64,000 nucleotides of DNA, taken from contig JAGTJL010000006.1 in assembly GCA_020746875.1 (NCBI GenBank), forward strand, positions 682,001 through 746,000. The letters are read 5' to 3'. This document shows positions 11,158-22,588 of the stretch, piece by piece. Position numbers and translations under genes: made by a program. The notes beneath the pieces are model-generated. The model had not been told where the DNA came from. It saw nothing but the letters and a program-made list of their open reading frames with translations, and made no database searches. The DNA is from Rhexocercosporidium sp. MPI-PUGE-AT-0058. Lineage: Eukaryota; Ascomycota; Leotiomycetes; Helotiales. Numbering within the stretch: the stretch's first letter is position 1; every line of letters starts with the position of its first letter.

Positions 11158-14100
11158 TGCAACAGAGAAGGGGTTTTGTTGGATCAGAATTATTGATAAA
11201 GCATGGCTTTTCAAACTTGACGAAGCAGGCTCAAGTTTCAGAACTCTTGTCAATGAGAAAGTGGGCGAAAATTAGTAGGCTCCCACACATAGGCTAAAGG
11301 ATACCATCAATATGCAGGTAGCAAGATCAACGAGGAAGAAAGGCTGAGGCTGAAACCTAACGATATATCACCCCACACGGGCGCCTAGGTGCAGCTGCAT
11401 ACGTGGGCACAGCATACACGGGCGCAGCAGTGAATACACCCAATTGTAGACGAACACAGGTCACTTTAGTTGGTGTGCTAGTCCAACCGGTCTCATGCGA
11501 GCCAATTGACGGAATAGTAATTCAAGGTTCCGCTTTGCCCGCATGCGCGTTCCTCTCCCCAATATGTTGGCGGCGGCCAGGCAGGCATTGTCCGCCTACA
11601 TCCGTCTTCACCCTCTTAGGATTGATGCACATGGGCGGCTCCTACATCCAGAGCCTCCCCACAACTCCCTACCACACATTGCTGACTTTCGTCCTTCAAA
11701 GTGTGGGGATCTAGTTCCAAGGTCTTCTCCTTTTTCTGCTCTTTAAAGTGAGATTTAGGAAGGATAGCACTAGGACGAGAACGGTGGTGTTTGTCTTCTC
11801 GGCCCTTTGGGCTTTGCGAGTTTCCATTTCTTGGTAACAGATATGGCGAGGGGAGGGTTGTTTAGAACGAAGTTCCTACCCATCAGTGTTATGGGCCTTT
11901 GGTAGGGAAACAAGTGGCCTGGATGGTTTGAATCGTAGAAGAAGAAGAGTAAGAAGAAGTATCACAAAAGCAAAAGTGAACCCATGATTGTAATTGCTCT
12001 ATCGTGGTATATAAACTGCTTAGACTGTACTTTCTATCACAAGAAGTATAGGAAAAGCTGTGATAGACTGTAAATGGCATTTCTTCTTTGTTGGGTACTG
12101 AGGTCAGAGGTGACATAGGGCCCAGGTTCCAGGTTCCACATTGCTGCCAATATGCGCTAGGAAGGACGCATTGAGGCTGTGAAGAGTGTCGAAATGTTCT
12201 TTTCGTATTAGCGGCTCAACTTGACTATTCGTTTATTTCGTAGAGAAGACGCCGTGAAACTAATGCGGTGAGGCAATTTCGACTACACGGGAGTGCAATC
12301 CCTTCGTGAAGTAATCTCGCAGCTGAATGAATCTCGTGACCAGCCGGTGAACCATTATCCAAAAGGTCCGCTGAGATAGAACTAGTACGAACAAGGCCTT
12401 CCCCTCCCCTCCCTAATGCCATATCAAATCTACGTGAACCAAACCCGCCGTCGGCCCTAGAAAAGCGGCCCTCTCGAGGTTACCCCGAGTAGTAACCTAT
12501 GTAGAACGATTGGATGAGACCCGCAGGTCTCGATTTACCGCAGGGGTAAGGTAAAGCTCATACGAAGAAGCTGAATTTCAAGGGTAAACTTAAGCACAGG
12601 GAATTAGAAAGGACGAGAAGAGATTATAATAGAAGATGATAAAGAGAGGCGAGGGGAGACTACGAGGGGACGAAGGAGAGAGAACTTAGAAAAACAAAAG
12701 AAGAGACAGAGAAAACAAAAGAACAAAGGAATACAAAAGGTATATATGTATAGTAAGTCTCCACTTTAAAGCGCTCTACAGCTACTTCTTTAAGAGATTA
12801 ATATCGGATTTTGTCTTACGCACACCTCGCTTCACGAAATGAGGCTCTTGGCAAAGAAATCTACTCTTCTTCAGCGTATAAGTCACTCTCCTTCAGACTG
12901 TAATACGCTGTAATTACAGGGGACCTCGAGGAATTACCTCGAGGAGTGCTTTTCTAGGGCGGAGCACCTTGGCCCAATGCCTTCTACTGGCAGGAACAAA
13001 AACTGAGAGAGAGAAAGGAAACACGCAGGTATAGAATAACACCAAGATATCTAAAGCAAAGAGTCGTAAACTAAGTGCCACTGATATTATATCAAAGTCG
13101 CCCTTAGAGACGTTAAAGAGACGTTATGGAACGATGAGGCTAAGCCACTTAGCCTTATTACGTGCGTGCAAGCGAATATGGATCCAAAAATGGCTCCTAG
13201 AGGAATCCTGGTCGGAGCCAAAATGGGATCTGCGCTTAGAGACAAGACGAGGAAAGTTTAACCAGGCCCCTTGGGCGCTAAAATAGCCTCTTCATGCATA
13301 GTATTGCCGAGAAAGCAGCCCTGCTCACCTTTCCGAACAGACAGAAACAGATTTCGTGCAGGTGAGGATTTAGGTTAAATAACTAGCTGTTATTATTGTT
13401 CCCGTTGAGGACGCATGATCTTCAGGTACTTGGATACTCTGGGACTCCTGTTTTTCTTACCATCTCATAAGTACTGTTGTCTGGTCTGGAAAAAGATGTG
13501 ACTGTGGAGTGACTGTCTTCTTCTTTTTCCCGTTCATCGTATTTCGTTTTGTAGTTTTCTTCTTCTTCTTCTTCTTCTTCTTCCGATTTTGAGCCTGTTT
13601 TGAGGAGATTTAAATATATATGAATATGTTTCGAATGAGGTGGATTTGTTGATTGAGTGACTTACTTTAGGTGAGGTGGGTTTTGGTTGATGTGCGTGTG
13701 TGTGTGATTTGTGGTTGAGAGCCCAGGTACGGTGGGTGAGGGAAGGCGAAATGTTTATTTTGAGGTGAAGGGCTGATTGTTGGCTTTACTGGTGAAACTA
13801 TTAATTCGGGATAGAGAGGAAATATACGTTCATAAAAAAGATTATAGGACGGAATATATGAATCAATGATGGATTTTGGAGAGGTTTAGAGATGTGGATA
13901 TATCATGATGGACTGCAGTTATTGAGGAAAGGAAGAGGAAGCAAGGAGAAATAGTATAAATTATCACAATTCTTCCAACACAAAAATATTCAGTTCAAAA
14001 ACCAAGTTACAGATGACAATGCTAAGTATATAGAGTAAAATGTTTTCTTCATTCTGTCTCTTTTTTCCATGCCGTCATTAAAGTACAGTACAAATAGTCA

Positions 14101-14248
14101 TTAAATCCCATTCATAATTCTACTCCTACCCGCCAAGTCTTATTGAAGAGAAAGCGATCCGATTACGAGGAACCCTCTCTTCGGGTATCCAAACATGCAT
14201 GCGTGCGGGCGGATGATGAACCATCAGGAAAGCATCGAGATGAACAAT
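11158..14248. other. 3-kb gene-free block, possible decayed mobile element in the middle
   Basis: No open frame of convincing coding character on either strand from 12430 to 14140. At about 12200-13400 the texture changes: purine-rich GAGA/GAAA tracts, TATATATGTATA near 12740, a doubled palindrome (CCTCGAGG twice within 21 nt at about 12924-12944), and a short plus-strand coding-like patch near 13140-13280. This could be a solo LTR or degraded retroelement, but I found no terminal repeats or target-site duplication, so the call is weak. A (TTC)n microsatellite lies at about 13557-13583. The last 200 bases are probably the 3' UTR of the downstream minus-strand gene. Confidence 0.3.
13557..13583. 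repeat. (TTC)n microsatellite
   Basis: Nine uninterrupted TTC units inside the gene-free block. Ordinary simple sequence repeat; length is likely polymorphic between strains. Confidence 0.9.
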
Positions 14249-15296
14249 CTACTGGTGGGTGGCGTTTCCACCGTAGGTCTTGGATCCATCACGGTCGGAG
14301 TCGACGCGCTGTATGTATATTAGCATCCTGTCTTTCAAAGTGCATATTTGGGGGGGGGGGAATAGGAGGAGGGTGAGAGCTTACAGGATCAATCTTGTTC
14401 AACATATCGCTGTTGTGAGGACCAGCAGTATTCTGGGCTGTTCCAGATCCAGCGGTTGCATGCGAGCCTGAAGCGCCAAAGACGCCTCCAGTGTTAGCAC
14501 CGTGTCTGTTTCCCTTTCCATCGAGATCAGAATCGACTCTTGGGTCAATCTTGTTGGCCATGTTTGAATCATGGGGCCCGGCGTTGGTGGATGAGGAGAT
14601 ACCTCCGTGAGTACCTGTGTGTGTACCGGTGTGGTTTCCGGCGTGGGTTCCAGAGTAGCCTGATGTGCCAGTCGTGCCAGTGGTACCGCCTACGTGCTTG
14701 GAGCCGTCGAGGTCGGAGTCTACGCGGGGATCGACTTTGTTGGCGAGGTTTGAGGAGTGAGGGCCGGCGGTGGTGTTGGAGCCGTAGGCGCCGGTGGAGG
14801 TGTTGTGGGTGGTTGAGGAGCCGAGTCCGGTGGAGTGGGTGCCAGTTACACCGGTGCCAGTGTGTCTATTTGATCCGTCAAGGTCAGAGTCGACTCGTGG
14901 GTCGGCCTTGTTGGCCAGGTTGGACGAGTGTGGGCCGGCGGTGGTGTTGGTAGATCCAACACCAGTGGAGTGGGTATTTGATCCCAAGCCAGTGGAGTGA
15001 GTGTTGGAAGAACCCAAGCCTGTGGAGTGAGCAGCACGTCCATCACGGTCTGAGTCGATACGGGGATCTGGAGCATGTTAGTCATGTAACCGTGCTGGGT
15101 GTTGAACGTAGAACTCACCAGCCTTGTTGGCAACGTTGGAATCGTGAGGTCCGTGGTTGGTCGAGCCAGACAGAGCCGAGGAAGTATTGTGGTTTCCAGT
15201 TACACCAGAGGTGTGAGTTGTGGAAGTACCACTGTGGGTGGTGTCGGTCTTGTCGTGATGAAGGGCATCCTTGACCTTGTTGATGATTGAAGACAT
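14249..15296 (-). CDS. Disordered hydrophilic protein with five DPRVDSDxDG repeats, 306 aa
   Basis: Three exons: 15296-15119, 15067-14385 and 14308-14249. The introns are 51 nt (gtgagt...ccag) and 76 nt (gtaagc...acag), total 307 codons with stop. The protein is almost entirely Gly, Thr, Ser, His and Asn, with five copies of a unit GPHxSNxxNKxDPR(V/I)DSD(L/R)DG. They are spaced by TGTHxG-like linkers. Intron 1 splits the first unit within its DP and intron 2 splits the last unit after NKIDP. There is no signal peptide, membrane span or cysteine. The start is a short charged helix (MSSIINKVKDALHHDK). Such proteins occur widely in filamentous ascomycetes; function is not established to my knowledge. 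A TATATAAG box lies about 125 nt upstream (around 15421-15429), consistent with a strongly expressed or inducible gene. Confidence 0.85.
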
Positions 15297-15420
15297 GATG
15301 ATGGAAGGGCTGTTTGTTTATTTGTTGGTAGTTTGATTGAAGTGTGGAGATAGTGTTTAAGAGTGAAGATGTGAGTGTTGATATGGAAAGAAAAGACTTT
15401 CTTGGATGCGCAGGACGAGA

Positions 15421-15429
15421 TCTTATATA
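15421..15429 (-). promoter_or_regulatory. Putative TATA box of the repeat-protein gene
   Basis: TATATAAG on the minus strand about 125 nt 5' of the ATG at 15296. The distance leaves a plausible 5' leader. Inferred from sequence only. Confidence 0.4.
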
Positions 15430-15430
15430 T

Positions 15431-18400
15431 CAAATCCTAAACTTCCTTTCCCTCAATCCCAGCCTCGCTTATGCAGAAAACCTGTTTTCCAACATTCTTC
15501 CATTTGCTTCATCACAAAGTCAAAGTTCCCCATACGTGCTGCTTAGTAGCAGTCGCCTCGCTTATCATCGCTCGTGCTCATCATCTTCATCATCGCAAAG
15601 GCAAAAAGACAAAGGTTCTTCCAAGATCCTTCCCTCCCATTTTCGTCATAACCCCATAACAAACCCTGCCCCTCATGTACAACCCCGCAGATCCCCTGTT
15701 GTGTTGGTGACTTGCCTGTCGTCGTCAACCCTCGTCGGCCCAGTTATAATGTGGCAGCCAAGCTTATCTACTCTATCTTCTCCAAATCTATTGGTTGGAA
15801 GCCTAAGCCGAGACCATAAGACCTCGTTCCCAGGCGCGATGCTTGGTCGATGGGAGTTTCGGTGGAGACGCGGGAGACATGACAGGAAGTAGCCTTGAAC
15901 TAGACCAGAAGCTCAAACTTGACTATCGTCATAGGGCGGGCGAGAGAGGGGCAGTTCCTGTGGCTGAACGTCATAGCCGCGGGTCTGTGGCTGGAAGGCC
16001 AACCAATCAGAGTATTACTGCATGTAATGATCTCCAGACGATCAGCAAACCAAGGTTGCATGTGGCTGGTGATCTCATAAAACTGGGTACTGACGCCACA
16101 TCCGAAACCCTCTTTTCCACGACATGTGGCGGTGCGGGGAAAGTCTACACCAACCTTCATCGTCACCCAATTGGACCTGTTGGCATTGACTGGGCTACAA
16201 CCTGGTTACAAATAACTTCAACCTACAGAATGCATGCATGCAACTAAACGTAAGAACCTGCTTGTCGTGTTACACGCCACAGCCGTTTCAGAGCCGCCCC
16301 CTTCCTTTCACTTATGATGTCAGTCAGATGACGTCGAAGGGTTTTGTCCTTGTCCACCGGAGTCTGGATTCCTTGTGAACCACTCGCTTGTCTTGGAGGC
16401 TTGTTTTTCTGCTGGTCACATTCGCCTTTTGGCTTTTGTTTACTTTGCCTCTTTGTTTGACTACGTTTGGTGCCAGGTAAATTGCGCCATTTGAGCATGT
16501 TACACGTGTACAGTACTTTGTGTCAGGGTGACTGCGCCGAATCCGTCCGTCTTGAGGATTTGCAAAGAGATCTGACGAAACTTCATCGCCAGCATCAGTT
16601 CTGTATGACGGGCATAGACCAACATCCCTCCCGCCTCCCCGAAGCCTGCCCATGTTCCAACATCGAAGGCGTGATCAAAACCCACTTCACATCCATGTAT
16701 CATGTCGGCTACAGAAGCTTCCAGCCTGCCCGCCAGCCCAATTTTCAAGATTTAAAACCGGGCCATGGCATTCTCGATTTTACCATACGAGAAGTCCATG
16801 CATGAAAAAATCAACTTGGCAACAACTCGATCAAGAAAAACATGCTGTCGGCACAGAATCCACGAAATTCATGATCCATTTTTAATTCGGACTTTCATGC
16901 GGCTGTTTGCAAGCCTCGGCTTGTTGCTATTCATTTCTGTTGCAAACGAACTCCGCTTTCTTGCATTGCGGCGAGGAATTTATCCGCCTACTGAATCTTG
17001 ACACATAATGTGAAAGGAGATTTGGAAAGAAGGCAGGCATCGGCTGTTGCACTGGGGTAGAAAACCCCGTGTCATCGATGCGACTTACTGAAGAGAAAGA
17101 ATGAGAAGAAAGCTTCGTCGGTTTGAAATCTCTCTGACTACCGTTGTCCTTTCCTCAGCGACCTCATAACAGAGATAAAAGCCATTACCATCATTTTATC
17201 TTTACATTCATCTGTTCTGATTACTCATTTCTGCGTGCTGTTTTATTTCTTTCTCTTTCTTGGGGGCGTAATCGCAATTCGGGAGATCAAGCGAGTCTCC
17301 CGTCAGCCAGAATGTGAGCTCGCTGCAGGTTCAGAGCTGTTTCCAATTTCTTTGGTGATTTGCAATTGTACTATCCGGGTTGGATTTGGTTGTCGTCAAG
17401 CGAATGTCTTGAATGTAACTTAGACATTTAAGCATCCTTACGCTATTTCATTCTACCTTGTGTGCAAGTTTAGGTCATACATCAATACCCTTACTTACGT
17501 CAGTCAGTCTTTCCTTGTGCTGTTCAATCTCTATGTATGCGGGTTGGATTCTGGTGTCATCAAGTCAATAACCCACATAATCGATCTTTTCGAAAAATTC
17601 AAGCGAAATTTGAAGCATTGGATTCTATACAGAGAAGGAGAGCACGTGAATCCTTCCCACGTCGTATTATGTCGTATGAAGGAGCGGATGAGGAATTGTT
17701 ATGAAGGCTGGAAGTCATGGAATACGCCGCGCGTTTTTCAAGCCGCAACTCAGGCCGACCACGAGCAGTTCTTACGAGTCTAGGAAATCTCGACCTCCTA
17801 CTTTTCCTGTACAAGGTGTGATAGCACATTTCATCCAGGAAGCACGCAAGACTCTTGAAACTCTCACTACTCAGGCTTCAAAAGGCTTGTTATTCAATAC
17901 GACAGATTACTCCTCGATCTAAAATCTCATATTCACGATGTGATGCGATTAGGCCTTGTTCTGGAGCAAGATGTAAGTGATGAAGGGAACGAAGTTGAAG
18001 TGGCCGTCCCATTTTGGTACCCCGATTAGAAGGGAAGGACTTCGGACGTGTCCTACTTGCATATATAGTTGTAAGAGACGAGTTTCATCGCGTGTTGTCG
18101 TTCCATGAGAGGCTAAGGAGCCGAAACTGGTCCTTAACTATCTTGAGGACCGACCAAGATGGATACAGCTACCCAAAGTCTACTTCCTCCGGATACTGCA
18201 AAACAGATGAGTTGAGTACAGATGAGGTCGAAGCTATAGCAAAAGAAAGCGTCCAAGACGTGGCAGGGGAACAGGATCTGCAAGCAGGACCATCGCACTA
18301 CTTAGTACGTTATAGCAAAGAAGGAGGCTTGAAGCCAGAAGTGGTGAATGGCAGAGGTCAATTTCACGGCAGAGGTAGAAGGAGAGGGCAAGTGGTCTCT

Positions 18401-19725
18401 AATCCAGTAGAGTACCTCACCAAATCGAGATGTCAAAAGTGACAAGAATTTGGATTGAAAACATTCGCAAAGCTCATCACCGTATTCGATCCTGCCATGC
18501 AAGAGTCGATCAGGAAGTCGAAGAACACCTGCCGGGTCGACACGAGCGATGCGGAAGGAAGAGGTTGGGAGGGTGTAGATCTTATCGAGCACCACACTAT
18601 TCAGTAGATTTTTCCGATGCTTTCGTGCGGGTCACACTACTACTTAGTCAATGTTAAGACTAGGTTCAGGGTGAAGCTGTGTGCATCTTCCTTTTATGGC
18701 ACATCTTCTTGCTTTCGCGACCATCTAGCCAACGAATTCATCACGAGACTAAGATATCTCTTAGCAGACGCATCGCACACAATCCCAGGCCAAACATTCT
18801 CAGATTAAAATTACAATACACTCAGATGAGTTCACGATCTTCCCTTGGCAATTCCCGATCGAGAGTATTTAAATCCCAAACGTAAAAGGTGAACTCAACC
18901 TCAACCCACTCCTGTCCATCCGCTCACCTAAATTCACCACCCTCACTCACGTCACCAATCTTCCCCTCCTACATCAACCAAAATAATCAGATTCCCGTCA
19001 TTCCAGCAGGTTCTCCCGTACTCAAAGCACAGCTAACTGTGCTTCTAGTTCTAACAACCTCAAAAGGCAAACCCAAACCACGCCTGCCATCCAATTCCCA
19101 CCCCTCGGTACACCGCCGCTGACAAAAATAAACGGGCACATTAGTGGTTACGGGGGCTTCGATGTCAGGCGACATTGGAGGGGGGCCCGAAATTAACTGG
19201 AGGAAAAGTCGGTGCGGGCTGCCGGTGGCGGGGTGTGTTTGGTTCTCATACAATTTTTTTTTTTGGTTTCCCTTTTACATTTTACGATTTTTGGATTCTT
19301 TTTGTTGCAGCGTATTTTGTTGGGGGGAGGCTCGGTCCGGTAAGCGAGCGAGGAGGCTGAGGTTGGCTTGCGAGTGTGGATATTCACCCGCAAAGACCAC
19401 ATTCGCTCTGAACATTTGTCCTGGACAATGTACTCACTCGATTTGAAGACCGTGGGTTCTTATATGCTACCATCTGCACTTCAATTCCTCCATCTTGCGA
19501 ACTGGGTGAAACAGCACGGTACCTTCTCACTGTGCCTGCTGTGTGTTTGTTTACTTTCACTGTAGAAGCAAGTCAACTGCCGTAATGAACTCTAGATCGA
19601 GTCAATGAAAGGCATCTTTTAATCAGAACACAATGGCCGGTGTCAGCGGGAAGGAAATCAACCCACTTGAATACTGGAGTAAGGAATTTTGCTAGCCTAA
19701 GGCATGCCTTGAACCGGAAAGCAAC
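15431..19725. other. 4.3-kb stretch without a supported gene
   Basis: Only short or compositionally poor frames. At 17990-18605 the plus strand has a 142-codon open frame (18014-18442). Next to it, in another frame, is a coding-like patch (18450-18605, containing KLITVFDPAMQES) ending in TAG. The two cannot be joined by a plausible intron. They may be relics of a gene, but I recognise no family. The remainder shows no signal peptide, domain or RNA gene. Confidence 0.35.
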
Positions 19726-20705
19726 ATGAATCCTCTACTTACGAGGAAGAAATCATCTTCGTCTCCTCGGGAGAAACGGTCAGAGACTAGCTTTGCCACT
19801 CCCAGCTCTGCCACTAGCGATCAGAAGCGGGTAGCTAAAAGCACCTCTTGTATGCGTCCAAGCTATGAGACTGTCCTTGCAACCAAAGATAGCTTTATGG
19901 GTGAGTTTGAACTGGGTATTGTTGTAGCTTGTAGGGAGGAACCTCGGATGTTTCTTTGTCACATGACTGAGCCAGCACTTCTCAAATATATTAAGAGACT
20001 AACACTTGAAGGTTATAACAACACATCTCATATATATTCTATCTAATACATATTTGCCCCCGCTTTTTTTGGCCAATTATAACTCTTTAGATATGTGGTT
20101 TAGATTTGATATATTTGTTATTACTAAAGCTAGAAATCCCCTGGTGGCTTACTCCTTGCGACGTCTCTTGTTGTATGGTGTTGGAAGTCATTTCCTCCCC
20201 AGCATCACAGATGAAAGCAAGAGATTCTATCGGATTTTCCTTGCCGCCGAACAATCAGTCCCTCAAGCTACCCTATCTCGTAGCGATCCGTTCGAGGAAA
20301 CTTGTAAGAGTGTGCAAGTGCGTCCAAGGTCATGTGCCACCCGACTAATGACCTCTAGTTCCCTAACATCGACGGCATTCAAATTGCGTATGCCTGGCCC
20401 AACTCGAAGTATTCTGACAGCGCCTAGAATGATCAGGTCTATGGCTAGCATTGCGTTACAATAACAGAAGTGCTAGGGCTCATCAATCCCACGAAGTCGC
20501 GACCCATTCGAATATTACTAACTCGAAATCCTTTGCTGGAGACACGAGAGTTATATCAGCACGTATCCACTTGAATGGGAAATCGACTACAGTAGTAGAT
20601 CTCGCTCAGGTAATAGGGCAGACTCGAACAGCAAGACATCTGGCGAGTCCAGCTCGAAGGCAGGTAGCTCAAAACCAGGCGGCTCAAGTCAGGTCGCTCT
20701 GACCT
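19726..20705 (+). pseudogene. Probable decayed fungal gene of unknown function
   Basis: Four consecutive plus-strand segments have protein-like composition but sit in different frames. The segments are SYETVLATKDSFMGEFELG to LTLEGYNN (19726-20046), a block with FLPSITDESKRFYRIFL (20150-20260), LKLPYLVAIRSRKLV..CKCVQGH (20255-20345), and IDGIQIAYAWPNSKYSDSA (20368-20425). The last is followed by in-frame TAG codons and then a Ser/Gly-rich tail with SRSRSGNRADS (20595-20700). One of the joins could be an intron (near 20010-20110), but the later frame changes have no splice sites. I read it as a pseudogene of a fungal-specific hypothetical family; the family assignment rests on my recollection of similar proteins and is weak. 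Confidence 0.4.
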
Positions 20706-20882
20706 AACATCAAGGAAGAACGAGTTGACCGACTATGCAGAGTAGTGGGATGGCACGAAAGTAAGGTCGTTTCGTTCCGGAGTTGAATGCGAATTTCCTC
20801 TGCCATATTATTCGCCCGGAAACCACCTCTGGAGAACGTCCTTTGCCCCGTTACATCAATACATGGTAAGCAAGACCAGCTC

Positions 20883-22358
20883 CTACTCCTCTGCATCTCC
20901 TAAAAGCCAAGGGTCTTCTAATAGCTCAGAGGGTGACGCTCTCGATTCTGGCGTCCATCTAACCATTTTGCGGACAAAGTTGAGGAAGTCTTTCTTATTG
21001 GAAGACTCGAGATTTCTCTCAGATTCTTCCCAAGAGACTGATAGGACAGGATTGCAACACTTCCAGTTGCCTATCATATGCATATTAGGTTAACGGATGC
21101 ATGCACGAGTTTAGACTCAAGCACTTACCTTTCTCATCGAAGTAAACGGAGCTGCACTCACTTCGCTGGAGGAACTCTAGGGGAGGAGGTCCTAAAAGAC
21201 CAACAATACTAGCAAGATGGAAGCGATTTCCATACTTGCTGGTCTCAGGATCAAGCCCATCAAACATTCGCCTGTTCTCAAACATGTCCCAGACCTAGAA
21301 GCTCTTATTAGTATTGCGCTATTAACCACATACAGGAAATTTCGCACCATAACTCCAACGTTCCATATATCCACAGCATAGCCCCAGGGCATCTCTAGAA
21401 TGACTTCAGGGGCCCGGTAAGGATCCGGCTGGAGGTCGTGGCAGCGCTCAACCTCTCCATTCCAAGCGAGAGAGAAATCACACAGGATAGGGCGGCCAAA
21501 CGTTGTTGGAATACCGAAATTTGCGCTTCTGTAGAGATTGTACCCGTTGACATTTTTGTAGAGGCTCGATGTCGCTATTTCCTCTGTGTCAAGCCGTTCC
21601 ACGATAGACGGATCGATTAATCCCAGCAAGATATTCTCTTCTTTTATATCTGGCACTCTGTTAACGTTCTACTTGGCATTGTGAAAGGAACGACCTGACC
21701 TGTGTGAATAATATGGCACTCGCTATGCAAGAAATCTAGTGCGAGCAGCAAGTGTATCAAAATCTGCTTAAGCATTGCCTCGGGTAGTTTACGCCTACGA
21801 TTTAGTTGCAGAAGATGAGATTGACAATGAAGCTGCCATCTACAAACATCTTAGCACCGGAAATCCCGAGCATCCTGGCAAGATGTATGTCCGCACCATT
21901 CAGGATTCCTTTTCTATTACAAGCAGAGATGGGAATCTTCATCGATGTTTGGTTCACGACCTTCTTTCGAACGACATATTGAGCCTCCGGTACACTCTCC
22001 CAGATCGCAAAGTTTGAGTGCTGCATATTTATTCGTGCTATGTATGGTCAATACTAGGCTCCACCTCACGCCTGCCGAATTTCACTCACGCCTGGTTACG
22101 ACAGCACCAGATCGTGCTTGCTGATCCAAAGCCAAGTTTTGCCACGACCTTATACTTTTTATTGATGACTTCGCCCAAGGTCATCGGGTAGAATTTTTCG
22201 AAGCCCGCCTCCCTCTCTTCTTCAAACGGAGTGGCCGACGATGACATGGAGTGCGAAATGACGCGGCCGGCGCTATTCAAGAAGGGAGACGATAGAAGAC
22301 GAGACATATGCAAGACTGGTGTTCGCAGCTGCCAGAATATACGAGAGCGAGAAAACAT
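20883..22358 (-). pseudogene. SRPK-like protein kinase gene disrupted by an internal inversion
   Basis: Minus-strand exons: 22358-22090, 22020-21700, 21649-21348, 21293-21129 and 21070-20883. They give, in order, the N-lobe start ([20 protein letters not shown], glycine loop GFGSAST), LALDFLHSECHIIHT+DIKEENIL (catalytic loop), CDFSLAW in place of DFG, YRAPEVIL and the C-lobe ending PSELLEDPWLLGDAEE. All four introns have good borders (50-69 nt). The expected piece between the beta-3 lysine and LPEAMLKQ (AEDEIDNEAAIYKHL, CLVHDLLSNDILSLR, TLPDRK) is instead on the plus strand at about 21788-22011, so about 224 bp are reversed. On the minus strand this inserts noncoding sequence and removes the alpha-C glutamate. 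Intact relatives are SR-protein-type Ser/Thr kinases; this allele should be dead. The true start may be the internal Met before [10 protein letters not shown]. Confidence 0.8.
21788..22011 (+). other. Inverted segment inside the kinase gene
   Basis: The plus strand reads without stop through AEDEIDNEAAIYKHL, NPEHPGKMYVRTIQDSF and LHRCLVHDLL to TLPDRK, the N-lobe portion missing from the minus-strand gene. At the left junction DRK meets LPEAMLK exactly if the segment is turned round. Both junctions lie at AAAC/GTTT tetranucleotides, so breakpoints are uncertain by a few bases. About 74 codons are affected. Confidence 0.8.
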
Positions 22359-22588
22359 AGAGGGCTAGACTATAGGTAAGTGATGATGAAAGTGGTTGAA
22401 TAGGGGCAATTTTGGATATCTAAGCGCTGTATGTATATTTGTGCAGTCCAGAAACAATTTACGCGGACCCTTCAGCGGATCTTGGCGTTTCAAAAATTAG
22501 TGCATCTGCCAGGCGTTCTATTCAGAACATCGTAGTTGGCTTACTCAAAGCGAACTACCAGGTAAGTCAGACTCAACTTTTTTTTCGC

